Shown here piece by piece: positions 1-9,420 of a DNA stretch of 35,621 nucleotides (its first letter is position 1; the number at the start of each line of letters is the position of its first letter). The notes below the pieces were generated by a model that searched no databases, had not been told where the DNA came from, and saw only the letters and a program-made list of their open reading frames with translations. The DNA is from Frankia canadensis (GTDB taxonomy: Bacteria > Actinomycetota > Actinomycetes > Frankiales > Frankiaceae): the NCBI RefSeq assembly GCF_900197875.1, contig NZ_FZMO01000490.1:1-35621 (forward strand). The letters run 5' to 3'. The position numbers and the translations under genes are program-made.

Positions 1-43
1 CCTCGCGGAACTCCGGGGAGAATTTCCTGCGACGTTCAGCCAT
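1..43 (-). CDS. IS3-type transposase OrfA, N-terminal fragment at window edge
   Basis: Read on the minus strand, the first 43 bases begin with ATG and encode MAERRRKFSPEFRE, the usual opening of IS3-family OrfA proteins, which carry an N-terminal helix-turn-helix that binds the element's ends. A GGAG lies about 10 bases upstream of the ATG. Only 14 residues are visible, so whether the element is intact cannot be judged. The terminal inverted repeat should lie in the next ~100 bases to the right, but I could not define it. The call rests on this short motif plus the mobile debris elsewhere in the window. Confidence 0.6.
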   Translation of the reverse strand, partial: MAERRRKFSPEFRE

Positions 44-176
44 GTGGCACACACTCCATTCCGTGCACAGTCTATTAGATCGACTGCCCGGAATTCTCGG
101 GGCGCCTCAGAGCCAGGCACGGGCGATGGCAGGTGTGAGGGCGGCGGTGTGATCGGCTACCGAAGGATGCAGGATC

Positions 177-1107
177 GTGGCGGTCTCGAAGCCGGGGCGA
201 AGGCAGCTGCGGAACGCCACCACGTGGATGGAACTGCTCACGACGTCCGGGCCGTTCCTGACCCTGCCGGTCGTCCGCCGGGTCTGGCCCGACGGGCTGA
301 CCGCCGTCCCGACCGCGACGCGGGCCCGTGCCCGCGTACTGGTCGCCGAGCTGCTCGTCAGCGGCGGCGGCACCCGCGACGCGGTCGTCCCCGCCGTCCT
401 GCGTGAGCTGCTCGACTGGGGCGACCGGCTCGCCCTGGCCGGCGACATTCCCGACGCGATGGCTGTCCCCGTCGTCGAGCACCGCCAGGTTGTCCGCGCC
501 GACTTCGCCTTTCGTGCCGTCGAGGGCACTGACGACTCGGCTGAGGACGACGAGGAGTTCGACGAGGACGCCAGCGACTCGGACGAGGAGCCTGCAGGGC
601 CTGCTGGTGAGTGGCGGATGCTCGGGATGGTCGCGCCCTGGGGCGCGCACCCGCTGACCCGCCGGGCCGAGGGCGGCTGGGTCGCGAGTCCTGTCGAGCG
701 GCTCGCCGTTCTGCTGCGCGCCCACAACGTCCCTGTCGGCCTGGTCACCGACGGCCGTTGTGGTGGTCGCTGGTCTGGGCGCCGGTCGGCGGCACGGTCG
801 CCGCCGCGGTCTGGGATGCCAGCCTCTGGAGCGAGGAACCTGCCACCCTGGAGGCGTTCGTCGCCCTCCTGGAATCCCGCCGCTTCCTCGGCGTCTCCGA
901 CACGGACATGCTGCCGGCGCTGTTTCAGGAGAGCCTGCGCCGCCAGGAAGAGATCACCGAAGGGCTCGGCCGGCAGGTCCGCGAGGCCGTCGAACTGCTT
1001 GTCGACAAGCTCAACCGGCTCGACCGCGACTCCGGCCGCACCCTGCTCGCCGGCGTCAGCGACGAGGACTTCTATGCCGGCGTCGTCACCGTGATGATGC
1101 GCGTGGT
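177..1107 (+). pseudogene. Relic of a large Eco57I/PglX-like DNA methyltransferase (N-terminal part, frameshifted, truncated)
   Basis: From GTG at 177 one frame encodes an N-terminal region typical of the large actinobacterial type II/BREX-PglX/DISARM-like adenine methyltransferases: SGPFLTLPVVRRVWP, a central acidic linker, then VPVGLVTDGR. Near 760 the homologous reading continues in another frame as WWSLVWAPVGGTVAAAVWD, and on through LFQESLRRQEEITEGLGRQV to GVVTVMMRVV at about 1107. A two-base TG duplication at the Arg-Trp junction would explain the shift. The resemblance then stops, so the SAM-binding and NPPY catalytic regions are missing altogether. Intact relatives exceed 1,000 residues; only about 310 remain. 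Family knowledge: these enzymes methylate host DNA in anti-phage systems. Here the gene is dead, and 1108-1350 shows nothing recognisable. Confidence 0.75.
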
Positions 1108-1350
1108 TCGTCCTGCACAGTGCCCATCACGACCTTCGGTCCGATCCGGCTTCTTCGGCGAGAGCACGATCTTCCGAAGGTCGTCCCACGTCACGCAGAC
1201 ACGCCCACCCACCCCACAACACCAGCGGGTATCGCACAGCGTGACACCCCGCGGTTAAACGACAAGCTCAGGGTTGGTCGCCGGGCTTGATCGCAAGAAC
1301 GGGTGGACGTTGGCGGAGCGTGCTGGTGAGGTCGGGACCGCGTCGGGTCT

Positions 1351-3045
1351 CTACTCGGACAGGTCCGCAGCCGTTAGAAGGGTCACGTCGACCGCCTCCC
1401 CCGCGTCGAGGGAGTCCGCCGCGTCGAGGGAAGCCGCGAGCCGCAGTGCGAGGCTGTCAATCATACCCATCAGTGTCTTGGAGACATGGCGCGCGTTGCC
1501 GAAGGTGGATCTCAGGACCGCCTTCGCGTACCTCTGGCTGATTGCCGGTAGGACGTCCGGGTCAAGGGCGAACCCTTCGTCCGTTGCCATTTTCACGAAG
1601 ATCTTGACAAGCTCCTCTGATGTGTAGGGAGGAAAGTCGATGACCCGTGTGAACCGGTCCTGTAGACCTGGATTGCTCGCCAGGAAGGACGTCATCTTCT
1701 CCGGCGGTCCGGCTGCGACGACAATAAGTTCGTCGCCGAGGTCCTCCATGAGCTTCACAATCGTATCGATGGATTCCTGTCCGAAGTCCGACGCGGACTT
1801 CCCGGCGACCAGGGTGTACGCCTCGTCGATGAACAGCAGTCCGCCTCGGGCCCGCTCGAAGACCGCCCGGGTGCGCTCGGCGGTATGGCCGATCCACTGG
1901 CCGACCAGATCCGCCCGTGTCACCTCGACGAGCTGGCCCTGTGCGAGAACGCCCATGGCGGCGAGCACCTCGGCGTAGAGGCGGGCGGCCGTCGTCTTCC
2001 CGGTGCCCGGAGGACCGGAGAAGATCAGGTGATGGCTGCCCGCGACACCACCGGGAAGACCGAGGGCCCGACGGTGCGCGACCAGAGTGGCACGAGCGTG
2101 GACACGAGCGATTTCCCGCTTGAACGGGACCAGTCCCGGAAGCGAGCTCAGTTCCGCCATGATCGCCGTGAGCTGACCGTCATCGACACGGCGGGTACCA
2201 GCAGTGAGCACCGAGCGGCTGAAGTCGGGGTCGAGATCGGTGGGCAGGAGTTCGGACGCGGGGGCCTCTCGACCCTCGTAGACTTCCGCCATCGACCGGG
2301 AGATCGCCTGATCCCGCATCGTCTCGTAGGTCTTGCGCGCGGTCCGGCCGTTGGCGTCAGCACGGCGACCGGCGCCGTGCAGGAAGTACATCCGGACGGC
2401 ATCGACGGCCTCAGGCGTGAGAGGGAATCCGCCGTCGCGGCCCAGTTTCTCGACGATCAGCGTTAGTTCTTCCGGGCGGTAGGCCGGGAAGTGCACGGTG
2501 CGGGAGAATCTTTCCTGCAGGCCCGGGTTGATCGCGAACACCCTAGCCAGCTCGCCCGTGTAGCCCGCGGCGATGACTATCACGTCGCCGCGGCGATCCT
2601 CCATCAGCTTGACCAGGGTGTGGATAACCTCGTGCCCGTAGTCGTTCCGCCCCGTCGCCTCGATGGCCAGGCTGTGGATCTCGTCGAGGAAGAGTACTCC
2701 TCCCTGGGCGCGTTCGAACGCCGCGACGACGCGCTGCGTGCTGGCGCCGAGGTGTTCCCCCACGAGAGTGTCGCGCGATACCTCCACCGCCACCGGCCGG
2801 TTGATCACCCCCATCTCGGCCGCGATCCGCGTGAAAATCCGGGCTACCGTCGTCTTACCGGTACCGGGAGGCCCGGCGAAGACGAGGTGCTGGGCCTCGA
2901 TCGACAGGGTGCGCCGTCGCTCGCTCATCAGCCGGAAGTAGTGCATCTTCGTGAGGAGTGAGGCGACCTCCTGCTTGACGCCGTCCAGTCCGATGAGGGT
3001 GTCGAGCTCCGCATAGCTCGGGTAACGATCCAGGTCCGGCTTCAC
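1351..3045 (-). CDS. Tandem AAA+ ATPase, CbxX/CfxQ (SpoVK/EccA-like) family
   Basis: The protein has 564 residues and two AAA+ modules. Module 1 has Walker A GPPGTGKTT at residues 58-66, Walker B VLFLDE at 117-122 and an arginine-finger region QERFSR at 177-182. Module 2 has a second GPPGTGKTT at 344-352, Walker B LLFIDE at 403-408 and DRFTR at 463-467. Both modules look catalytically complete. The family forms hexameric remodelling ATPases (RuBisCO activase CbbX, sporulation SpoVK, type VII secretion EccA); nothing here indicates a secretion locus. The start is a GTG with no good Shine-Dalgarno; GGAG lies about 14 bases upstream. It is divergent from the CHAT-like gene at 3248, sharing a ~200 bp promoter region, which suggests joint function with the CHAT genes. 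The substrate is unknown. Confidence 0.9.
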   Translation of the reverse strand: MKPDLDRYPSYAELDTLIGLDGVKQEVASLLTKMHYFRLMSERRRTLSIEAQHLVFAGPPGTGKTTVARIFTRIAAEMGVINRPVAVEVSRDTLVGEHLGASTQRVVAAFERAQGGVLFLDEIHSLAIEATGRNDYGHEVIHTLVKLMEDRRGDVIVIAAGYTGELARVFAINPGLQERFSRTVHFPAYRPEELTLIVEKLGRDGGFPLTPEAVDAVRMYFLHGAGRRADANGRTARKTYETMRDQAISRSMAEVYEGREAPASELLPTDLDPDFSRSVLTAGTRRVDDGQLTAIMAELSSLPGLVPFKREIARVHARATLVAHRRALGLPGGVAGSHHLIFSGPPGTGKTTAARLYAEVLAAMGVLAQGQLVEVTRADLVGQWIGHTAERTRAVFERARGGLLFIDEAYTLVAGKSASDFGQESIDTIVKLMEDLGDELIVVAAGPPEKMTSFLASNPGLQDRFTRVIDFPPYTSEELVKIFVKMATDEGFALDPDVLPAISQRYAKAVLRSTFGNARHVSKTLMGMIDSLALRLAASLDAADSLDAGEAVDVTLLTAADLSE

Positions 3046-3247
3046 GGTTTGTCAAACTACTCCGAGGTGGCTGAGCCGGTCACTCGGCCCTCATGCGCAT
3101 CCTACGGGGGCTGACGAACACGTGAACACTGAGTGATGATCTGCGGCGCATGGCATGGTGCCGGCGCGGATTCCCGCCGGAGGAGCGCTGACCTACTATT
3201 GGGTTCGACCGACACCTGACCACACATGGCATGCTCGCCGAGGGGAC

Positions 3248-5755
3248 ATGAGCCCAGACTTTCTCCAGACTCGTCTGCTGACGCAGCTCACCAGGGTGAC
3301 GGGAAAGAAGGACCGTGCTCTCGGGATCGGCGCTCCGGATCGGCGGCGGGAGCTGCTCACCGCGGCTCTCGCGGAATGCGACACGATAGCGGCGCAACTC
3401 GCCGCTCCGGGGGCGCCCGCGCCGCTGGTGAAAGCGCCACTCCTTCGGCTCGACGGCGAGATCCGGGCCCATCTGGGTCACCTCGACCTCGCGATGCTCA
3501 CGCTGGGACGGTCTGCGGCGCTGCTTCATACCGACGGTGTGCCGCTCTTCCCGGAGCCGGCCGCCGCAGCGTTCCTCCACCTGGGGAGGTGCTACCGCCA
3601 GCTGGGTGACGCGTCGACCGCGATCCGGATGTTCGAGGCGGCGGCCCGGACCACCAGGAGATCCAGGGACAGCCAGTATGTGGTCGCCCTGATGCTCACC
3701 TGCGTCGAGGCCGACCGCCGGCCGGAACTCGCTGCCTGTCTCGATGCGCTCGAGGTGAAGCCTGCCGTGTTGAAGCCGCCGGACCGGGCCGTCTACCGCC
3801 TCTGCGCCTACCTCGACGGGCGCGCGGACCTCTCGCTGCGGGAGCTGCGACGCCTGGAGAAGCAGTGCGCGGTCCGCCGCCCCGGAGATGCCGAGCGGTC
3901 GGTCCTGGCCGCCAGCGCCTATCTGCACCGGATGCGCTGGCATCCGGGCGACGCGGATGACGCGCTCGACTGCCTGCGGCGGGCCGCCGACGCCGCTGCT
4001 CTCGCCGCGCGTGGCTTCGACCCCTACACGGTCGCATGCGCGAGGAGGCTGGCAGCGGAGGGCCTCATGCTGGCCGGCAGGCGCGAGGAGGCGCTCGGGG
4101 CCGCGCTGGAGAGCTGGGCCGCTACCCAGCGCAATGCCGCTCGCACCTCGTCAGGTCGGCTGCGCGTCAGTGCCAGGGCGCTGGGAGACCGGGCGGTCGC
4201 CATCGCGCTCGACTGCGCCGCGAGCCAGCGGGACTGGCGGTTGCAGGCGGAGCTCCTGGCCACCCTCCACCTGGAACGGCAGCCCGGCCGGTCGGCGGCG
4301 CCGCGGGACGTGATCTGCGCGGCGGCGCCGCTGGGCCCTGAACTGGCCGGTCTCGACATCGTGAGCGTCGCCGCCCCCGATCTCTGCCTCGCGGCTCATC
4401 GCGACGTCGTCGACGCCTGGTCGGTACCCCCTGCCATTCCCCGAGTGTCCGTCGAGGGCCGCTGCGCTCTCGCTGACGCCGAGCGAGCATCAGGTGGTAC
4501 CCACGGCGGACCGGACCGGTCCACGGTCGTCGGCCTGGAACAGCTGCACCGGCAGGTCGCGGGCGGGCGTCGTGAGACCTGCTGGTGGTTGTCCTGGGTG
4601 TCCGGCGCGTCGGTGTTCAGCACAGTCCTGCCCGACGGCCGCCCGCCCGCCGGTGAACGGGTCGATCTGGCCGACGACCAGGAGCTGCGGCACGCGCTGA
4701 GCGCGCTGGCCCACTGTGTCGGCATCACGCCGCTGACAACGAGCCAGGAGCCGCCGATCTCCACCAGGACGACGTTCACGTCCCTGCGCTCCCACGACAG
4801 TCTCGAGGAGCTTGAGGTGACCCGGCCTCTGGCAGCCCTGGTTCCGGCCACGCTTGTCACGCGGCTCACGGATGACGCGACCAGGCCGGTGCTGGATGTC
4901 CTCGCCTGCATCGCGCCGGAGCTTTCCGGCGTCCCCTGGCCCATCGTGCCGCTCCGCCCCGGCCCGCAGGCCACTCGCCTGGTCGAGCGGTGCACCCTGC
5001 GAGTCCTGGTGCCGACCGGCCCACAGGGCATCGCGGAGCCCGGACCGGGCGCGGAGTGGCGTGCGGGGGCCGGTCCGTTCCGGCGGGGCGGGCGCACCTC
5101 CTGCTCCGATCCCACCGGTCAACTCCGGTGGACCCCGGTGCTTGCCAGCGACATCTGCCCGGGGCGGCAGCCGCCGGCCGGGACACTCGGTGGTGCCTCG
5201 CCCGCCCGCTACATCCAGGTCGAGGAGTTCCTCGCCAGGTACCAGCCCGCGAGCCCCGGAACACTGCTGCTCCGAGGGGTCGCGCACTGGGACGGTCCGG
5301 ACATGACCCGACATGGGTTGCGGTTCCCCGCGGGCGCCGTCCTGGAGGCACGCCGGTTCCGTGGCCCGACGTCCGATGCGGCCTGGCTGCGCTGTCCGGC
5401 CCACGTCCTGCTGTCCACCCGGCAGCCAGCGACCTTTCCGATCGTGCGCGGCGGCGAGTCGGTCCAGTATGCCGGCGCATTGCTGACGGCGGGCGCGCGT
5501 ACGGTGGTGTTCACCGCCGCCGACGTGGCCGACAGCTCCTTCGCGCATGCCGTGGACCTCGATATCGAGGCGAACCTTGCCGACACCGAGGATCCGGCGC
5601 GATGGCTGCGTGATTATCAGCTCCGGCTTCTCCACCAGTGGCGGCATTTCTCCCTGACCATGGAGCACGAACCCGAGGACATTCGCAGCCCCCTGCCGCT
5701 CATCTGGGCCTACTACCAGGCGGCACAGGGAGTTGCGTGGCCACCCGAATCCTGA
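3248..5755 (+). CDS. TPR/CHAT-like protein with apparently degenerate protease site
   Basis: The protein has 835 residues from ATG 3248. The frame opens to ATG 3155, but those 31 residues look like read-through of the intergenic region. Neither start has an ideal ribosome site: GAGGGG sits only 2 bases before 3248. The N-terminal half is Ala/Leu/Arg-rich helical repeat with TPR-like stretches (FLHLGRCYRQLGDASTAI near residue 110). The C-terminal ~180 residues follow the CHAT (caspase-like) layout and end with AGALLTAGARTVVFTAADV, the usual GLARAFLAAGARSVV-like strand-helix. Where active CHAT proteins have a His in a HFACHG-type motif, this one reads LLLRGVAHWDG (about residue 677). Where they have SAC, it reads VLLSTRQP (about residue 722), so the nucleophilic Cys is missing. 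It may be a pseudoenzyme regulating or presenting substrate to the CHAT protease at 5802-9359, whose 3' end faces it. The function is inference. Confidence 0.82.
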   Translation: MSPDFLQTRLLTQLTRVTGKKDRALGIGAPDRRRELLTAALAECDTIAAQLAAPGAPAPLVKAPLLRLDGEIRAHLGHLDLAMLTLGRSAALLHTDGVPLFPEPAAAAFLHLGRCYRQLGDASTAIRMFEAAARTTRRSRDSQYVVALMLTCVEADRRPELAACLDALEVKPAVLKPPDRAVYRLCAYLDGRADLSLRELRRLEKQCAVRRPGDAERSVLAASAYLHRMRWHPGDADDALDCLRRAADAAALAARGFDPYTVACARRLAAEGLMLAGRREEALGAALESWAATQRNAARTSSGRLRVSARALGDRAVAIALDCAASQRDWRLQAELLATLHLERQPGRSAAPRDVICAAAPLGPELAGLDIVSVAAPDLCLAAHRDVVDAWSVPPAIPRVSVEGRCALADAERASGGTHGGPDRSTVVGLEQLHRQVAGGRRETCWWLSWVSGASVFSTVLPDGRPPAGERVDLADDQELRHALSALAHCVGITPLTTSQEPPISTRTTFTSLRSHDSLEELEVTRPLAALVPATLVTRLTDDATRPVLDVLACIAPELSGVPWPIVPLRPGPQATRLVERCTLRVLVPTGPQGIAEPGPGAEWRAGAGPFRRGGRTSCSDPTGQLRWTPVLASDICPGRQPPAGTLGGASPARYIQVEEFLARYQPASPGTLLLRGVAHWDGPDMTRHGLRFPAGAVLEARRFRGPTSDAAWLRCPAHVLLSTRQPATFPIVRGGESVQYAGALLTAGARTVVFTAADVADSSFAHAVDLDIEANLADTEDPARWLRDYQLRLLHQWRHFSLTMEHEPEDIRSPLPLIWAYYQAAQGVAWPPES

Positions 5756-5774
5756 CGGGTGCCCCGTGGTGGAT

Positions 5775-5793
5775 GTCGGGTGGCGAACCCGGC
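5775..5793. terminator. Hairpin between convergent CHAT genes (possible bidirectional terminator)
   Basis: GTCGGGT, loop GGCGA, ACCCGGC gives a 7-bp stem with one G.T pair in the 46-base gap between the two converging genes. There is no T-run on either side, so intrinsic termination is only a possibility. Confidence 0.35.
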
Positions 5794-5801
5794 CCGCCGC
5801 C

Positions 5802-8800
5802 TCACGCGCCGGCATGCACCAGGGACGCCCAGGCCCAAGGGCGATCGGGCATGGATTCCCGCAGACGTCGGGTGACCTCGTGCAGGGCACGCGCGGCGGG
5901 CAGCCGATCGCCCGGTTCGCCGGAGCCGCGCCCGGACAGCTCCCGGTAGAACGCCGTCGCGGCCATGGCCGCGACCTCGTCGCCGATTTCCCAGAGCGTG
6001 GCCACCGACTGCGCGTAGCCGGCCAACTGAAACGCGGACGCCGCATGGACGGCTTCGTCCGCCAGCCGGGCTCCACCGCGCGCCGTGCCGCAGGCGGACA
6101 GGTAGGCGAGCTCCGCGCCGTCGAGTTCGAACCGGGCGATCGCGCCGAGGTCGAGCGCGCCGTCCTGCAGGAGTAGGTGGCTCGCGTACGGATCTGCGGG
6201 ATTGCTGCCGGCATGGCAGGCGAAGTGCGCGATGGCAGCGCCCGGCAGAGCGGCGCCGACGGCTGCGCGGGTGGCCTTCGACCCGACCAGCCTGGTAAGT
6301 CCGGCGGCACCGTCGAAGGCCCGGGCCTCCTGGACGGACTGGCGCAACGGGGGATGACCCGGAGTCTCCGGCATCGCGACGACAAGGACGGTGCGCGGCG
6401 AGGAGATCCGGTGCGCGCGGCTGTACATCAGTGCGCGCAGGGTCGGTGTGTAGGAGGACACCACCCGGTCGAGCACCGACCGGCCGGCCTGCCCGTGCTG
6501 GCCGGCAGCGTGCAGTGGGAGCCGGGTGAGCGCCCCGGTAGGCGACCACCACAGCCGTGGCCAGAGCGCGCCCTCCTCAGGCGGTCCTGTGAGGCCCAGC
6601 GCCGCGAGTACCGGCTCGGCGAGAACGTCCCACAGCCAGCCGAGAGTGTCGGTGATCACGTCGCTCGCCTGCCGCGCCAGCGGGCCGTCGCCGCCCTCCG
6701 CGACGATCGCGATCGCCTCGTGGAAGACTTCGGCCTGCTGCACGATGTCGGCGGCGCGCAGGCGCGGCAGCGCCACCCCGCGCACACCATCCACCGACAG
6801 CACCAGGGCGTCGCACCGCCGACCATGGACGTTGATGGTGACGACCGGGCCCTCCGCCGCCGCCGGCAGGAGATCGGGCAGGCCCAGCGGCAGCGGCAGC
6901 ATGAATCGCTCGTACCCCGGCAGCTCGTTCAGCTCGGCTATCAGCGCACGCCATTCCTGGACGAGACCGCGGAAACGCTCGATGCCTTCCGGGGGTGCCA
7001 TGGCAAAGTCCTGAAGCTGTGTCCGGCCCGCCCGCACGCGCTCCCGGACCTGGATGAACCTGGTGGCCAGGCGCGGATCGGCGCGGCGAAGGCTGCCCAG
7101 CTCGCGGCGGGTGTCGATGGCTCCGGACAGCAGGCGTGCCCGCCCCTCCTCCAGCGTCTCCAGAGCAGTGGGCACGTCGCCGCGGACGAGGGCGGACACC
7201 GCGCTGGTGGATGCCAGCCGCGCGGTGCTGCTTTCCGGAGTGTCCGTCTCCCCGGCCTGCATCCCCAGGTTGACGGGCCCGGCATGGAACGCCACCGCGC
7301 TCGTCCAGAGCATGAGCAGGACTCGGAGGGCCGGGTCGGCGGATACCAGGAGCGGCACGAGCCGGCGGGCGTGACCGAGAGCCTCCTGGTAGCTCGCCTC
7401 GTCCTGAAAGAGGAAGTAGTGCTGGAACAGGGCACTTGCCAGGGAACGGAGGACGTCGTGCTGCTCGGGGCTGTCCTCGGCGGTGTGCGCAAGCCGCTGC
7501 CGGCCCTCCCGGACCAGGCGCTCCAGCCGGGCGACGTCGTCGAACGGTAATCCCGCCGCGGTGCTCAGGGCGAGGACGGCCTCCAGGTCCGCCGTGGACA
7601 GTCCCATCTGCTCCTGGACAGCGGGCATGACGGACTCGGTCAGATCCCGCAGGATCGCGGCCAACTCGACCGAGCCTGCCAGCCGGTCCTCGCGGGGAAC
7701 CTCGGTAGCTCCCAGTCGGACGAGTCGCAACAGCCCATGGCCCAGAGCGACGAACGGGCGCTCGGGATGGTCGGCGGGTATCTGGGCGCGGATCCCCTCG
7801 ATGACTACCAGCAGCTCCTCGACATCCGTAAGATCAACCGGACCGAAGAGAGCCTCGTCGCCCGACGACTCCTCGTCCCCGGCCAGGTAGCGCTCGATCG
7901 CGTCGGCCCGCGCCTGCGGTGGCAGGCGGAGGACCCGGTCCGCCAACCAGCCGGACAGGATGCCCACGGCCTCGATCAGCCCTGCCTCGCCGCGATGGTT
8001 CAGGAGTTCCGCGACGGCACGCATGGTGCCCACATGGCTGCCCTGGCTGCCCGGGCCGTGCTCGGGGGCACCCGCGAGTCCGATGACCCTCAGGAAGGGC
8101 GCCAGCCCGCCCGCCGGCCCGTCGTCACCGGACAGCGCCGCACCGAGGGCGCTGGACATGAGGCCATCGATATACTCGAAGCCTGCCCGCACCTCGGGGT
8201 CGACGCCGGCGAGGGCGTCGTAGGGCAGCAGCAGCATCGCGTCTCCGACCATGTCCATGATGGCCTCCCGGTCGGTGCTCCCGTCGGGGACGGCGGAGGC
8301 GGCGAGGATGAGAACGGCGATGGCCTCCTGGACACCGTCCGGGTCCGCACGCAGGAGGTGCCGGGCCTGCAGGGCCGCGGCGAGCCCGAGGAGTCGACGG
8401 GGTGTCTCCGGGGCCTCTCGCGGGGTGAGGCCGATGGAGCGCCGCAGTGCCGTCACGGCCTCGTCGGCAGCGGCCCACCGCTCGTCGGTCGCCGGCCCCG
8501 CCGCGTCCTCGGTGCTGGTCAGCCAGAGGATCAGCGTGGTTCCCAGGTCGGCGAGCATCGAGGCGAGGGCGCCATCGAGGTCGGGTGCGGCGCCCACCGC
8601 GGTGCGCAGCAGGTCGATCGTTTCGGCCAGCGGGCCCAGGTCGTCCGTCGACAGGGCGCGACCTCGCAGGGCGAGGGCGATCCCGTGAGCGGCGTGAGCG
8701 TGGAGGGGGTCGTCGGGCGCGGTGGTGTCCATAGCCTCCCGCAACGAGGAGATCGCCTCGTCGGTGATGGGCACCGCGAGACCAGCGCGCGGTCCTGCCT

Positions 8801-9359
8801 CGCGCTCGGCGCTCGCCATCAGGACGAACCCGAGACCGTGCAGCGCCGTCGGCCGCAGGCGATGGCCGGCCGGGAGATCATGCACCGCCGCGCGCAGCAC
8901 CAGGATCGCCGAGCGTCCAGCGGCGACGTCTCCAAAGCGGACGAGACGGTCCACGAGCAGCGTCGCGAGCTCGACCCGCGACGCGGCATAGGCCACCGTC
9001 GTGCTCGTACCCTCTGGTGGCCGACCCGAGTTCGGCAGTGCCGATGCGAGGGCGGCGCGGACCGTTTCCGGCAGCATGTCCGGCTGGTTCCAGTAAAGCG
9101 GCAGCAGGAGCCGGAGGCCGACGAGCTCATCGGAACGCTGGTCCTGCGAGGGCGGCGCGGTGGACCTGCCCAGGAGCACGCATCCGACGAGGTACTGCAC
9201 CTGGGGATCCAGCGGGTCCGGGCCGGCCGGGGTGGCGAGAAAGCCGAGCAGGTGGTTGGCCTCCTCAAGGGCCTGGGACTCCAGGAGGGCGGCGGGGTCG
9301 CCGTCGCGCTGGGCCCGGCGCAGTCTGGCCGTCAACGCCGCAGTCAGATTGTCGCGCAT
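5802..9359 (-). CDS. CHAT-domain protease with long helical/TPR-like N-terminus
   Basis: The protein has 1,185 residues from ATG 9359 (MRDNLTAAL), chosen because GAAGGG lies 9 bases upstream; ATG 9368 is possible. The frame stays open to 9503, but that would overlap the preceding gene. Residues 1 to about 830 are alpha-helical, TPR-like sequence. From about 838 the CHAT fold begins (VVTINVHGRRCDALVLSVDG). The predicted catalytic pair is present: His1049 in AHFACHAG and Cys1090 in LAYLSACGTARGG. The C-terminal helix-strand ASAFQLAGYAQSVATLWEIGD is typical. CHAT proteases are caspase-related cysteine peptidases, several of them activated by partner proteins in antiviral or cell-death systems. 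The gene lies 61 bases after the membrane-protein gene 9421-10311, in a likely operon. Its substrate may be the neighbouring CHAT-like protein or another host protein; this is inferred from position only. Confidence 0.92.
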   Translation of the reverse strand: MRDNLTAALTARLRRAQRDGDPAALLESQALEEANHLLGFLATPAGPDPLDPQVQYLVGCVLLGRSTAPPSQDQRSDELVGLRLLLPLYWNQPDMLPETVRAALASALPNSGRPPEGTSTTVAYAASRVELATLLVDRLVRFGDVAAGRSAILVLRAAVHDLPAGHRLRPTALHGLGFVLMASAEREAGPRAGLAVPITDEAISSLREAMDTTAPDDPLHAHAAHGIALALRGRALSTDDLGPLAETIDLLRTAVGAAPDLDGALASMLADLGTTLILWLTSTEDAAGPATDERWAAADEAVTALRRSIGLTPREAPETPRRLLGLAAALQARHLLRADPDGVQEAIAVLILAASAVPDGSTDREAIMDMVGDAMLLLPYDALAGVDPEVRAGFEYIDGLMSSALGAALSGDDGPAGGLAPFLRVIGLAGAPEHGPGSQGSHVGTMRAVAELLNHRGEAGLIEAVGILSGWLADRVLRLPPQARADAIERYLAGDEESSGDEALFGPVDLTDVEELLVVIEGIRAQIPADHPERPFVALGHGLLRLVRLGATEVPREDRLAGSVELAAILRDLTESVMPAVQEQMGLSTADLEAVLALSTAAGLPFDDVARLERLVREGRQRLAHTAEDSPEQHDVLRSLASALFQHYFLFQDEASYQEALGHARRLVPLLVSADPALRVLLMLWTSAVAFHAGPVNLGMQAGETDTPESSTARLASTSAVSALVRGDVPTALETLEEGRARLLSGAIDTRRELGSLRRADPRLATRFIQVRERVRAGRTQLQDFAMAPPEGIERFRGLVQEWRALIAELNELPGYERFMLPLPLGLPDLLPAAAEGPVVTINVHGRRCDALVLSVDGVRGVALPRLRAADIVQQAEVFHEAIAIVAEGGDGPLARQASDVITDTLGWLWDVLAEPVLAALGLTGPPEEGALWPRLWWSPTGALTRLPLHAAGQHGQAGRSVLDRVVSSYTPTLRALMYSRAHRISSPRTVLVVAMPETPGHPPLRQSVQEARAFDGAAGLTRLVGSKATRAAVGAALPGAAIAHFACHAGSNPADPYASHLLLQDGALDLGAIARFELDGAELAYLSACGTARGGARLADEAVHAASAFQLAGYAQSVATLWEIGDEVAAMAATAFYRELSGRGSGEPGDRLPAARALHEVTRRLRESMPDRPWAWASLVHAGA

Positions 9360-9420
9360 CCCCGCCATCCCTTCGCCGCGGGACGCCGTCGCCTCGGCAC
9401 CGTCCCCGTGAGCGGCGCCA

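Noticed and set aside
3155-3247. N-terminal extension of the CHAT-like protein from ATG 3155
   Set aside because: It has no Shine-Dalgarno and the translation (His/Trp/Pro-rich) is unlike the rest; ATG 3248 is preferred though not certain.
4490-6385. 631-codon minus-strand frame across both CHAT genes
   Set aside because: It spans the convergent gene ends and has Arg/Pro/Ser shadow composition; the real frames show TPR and CHAT features.
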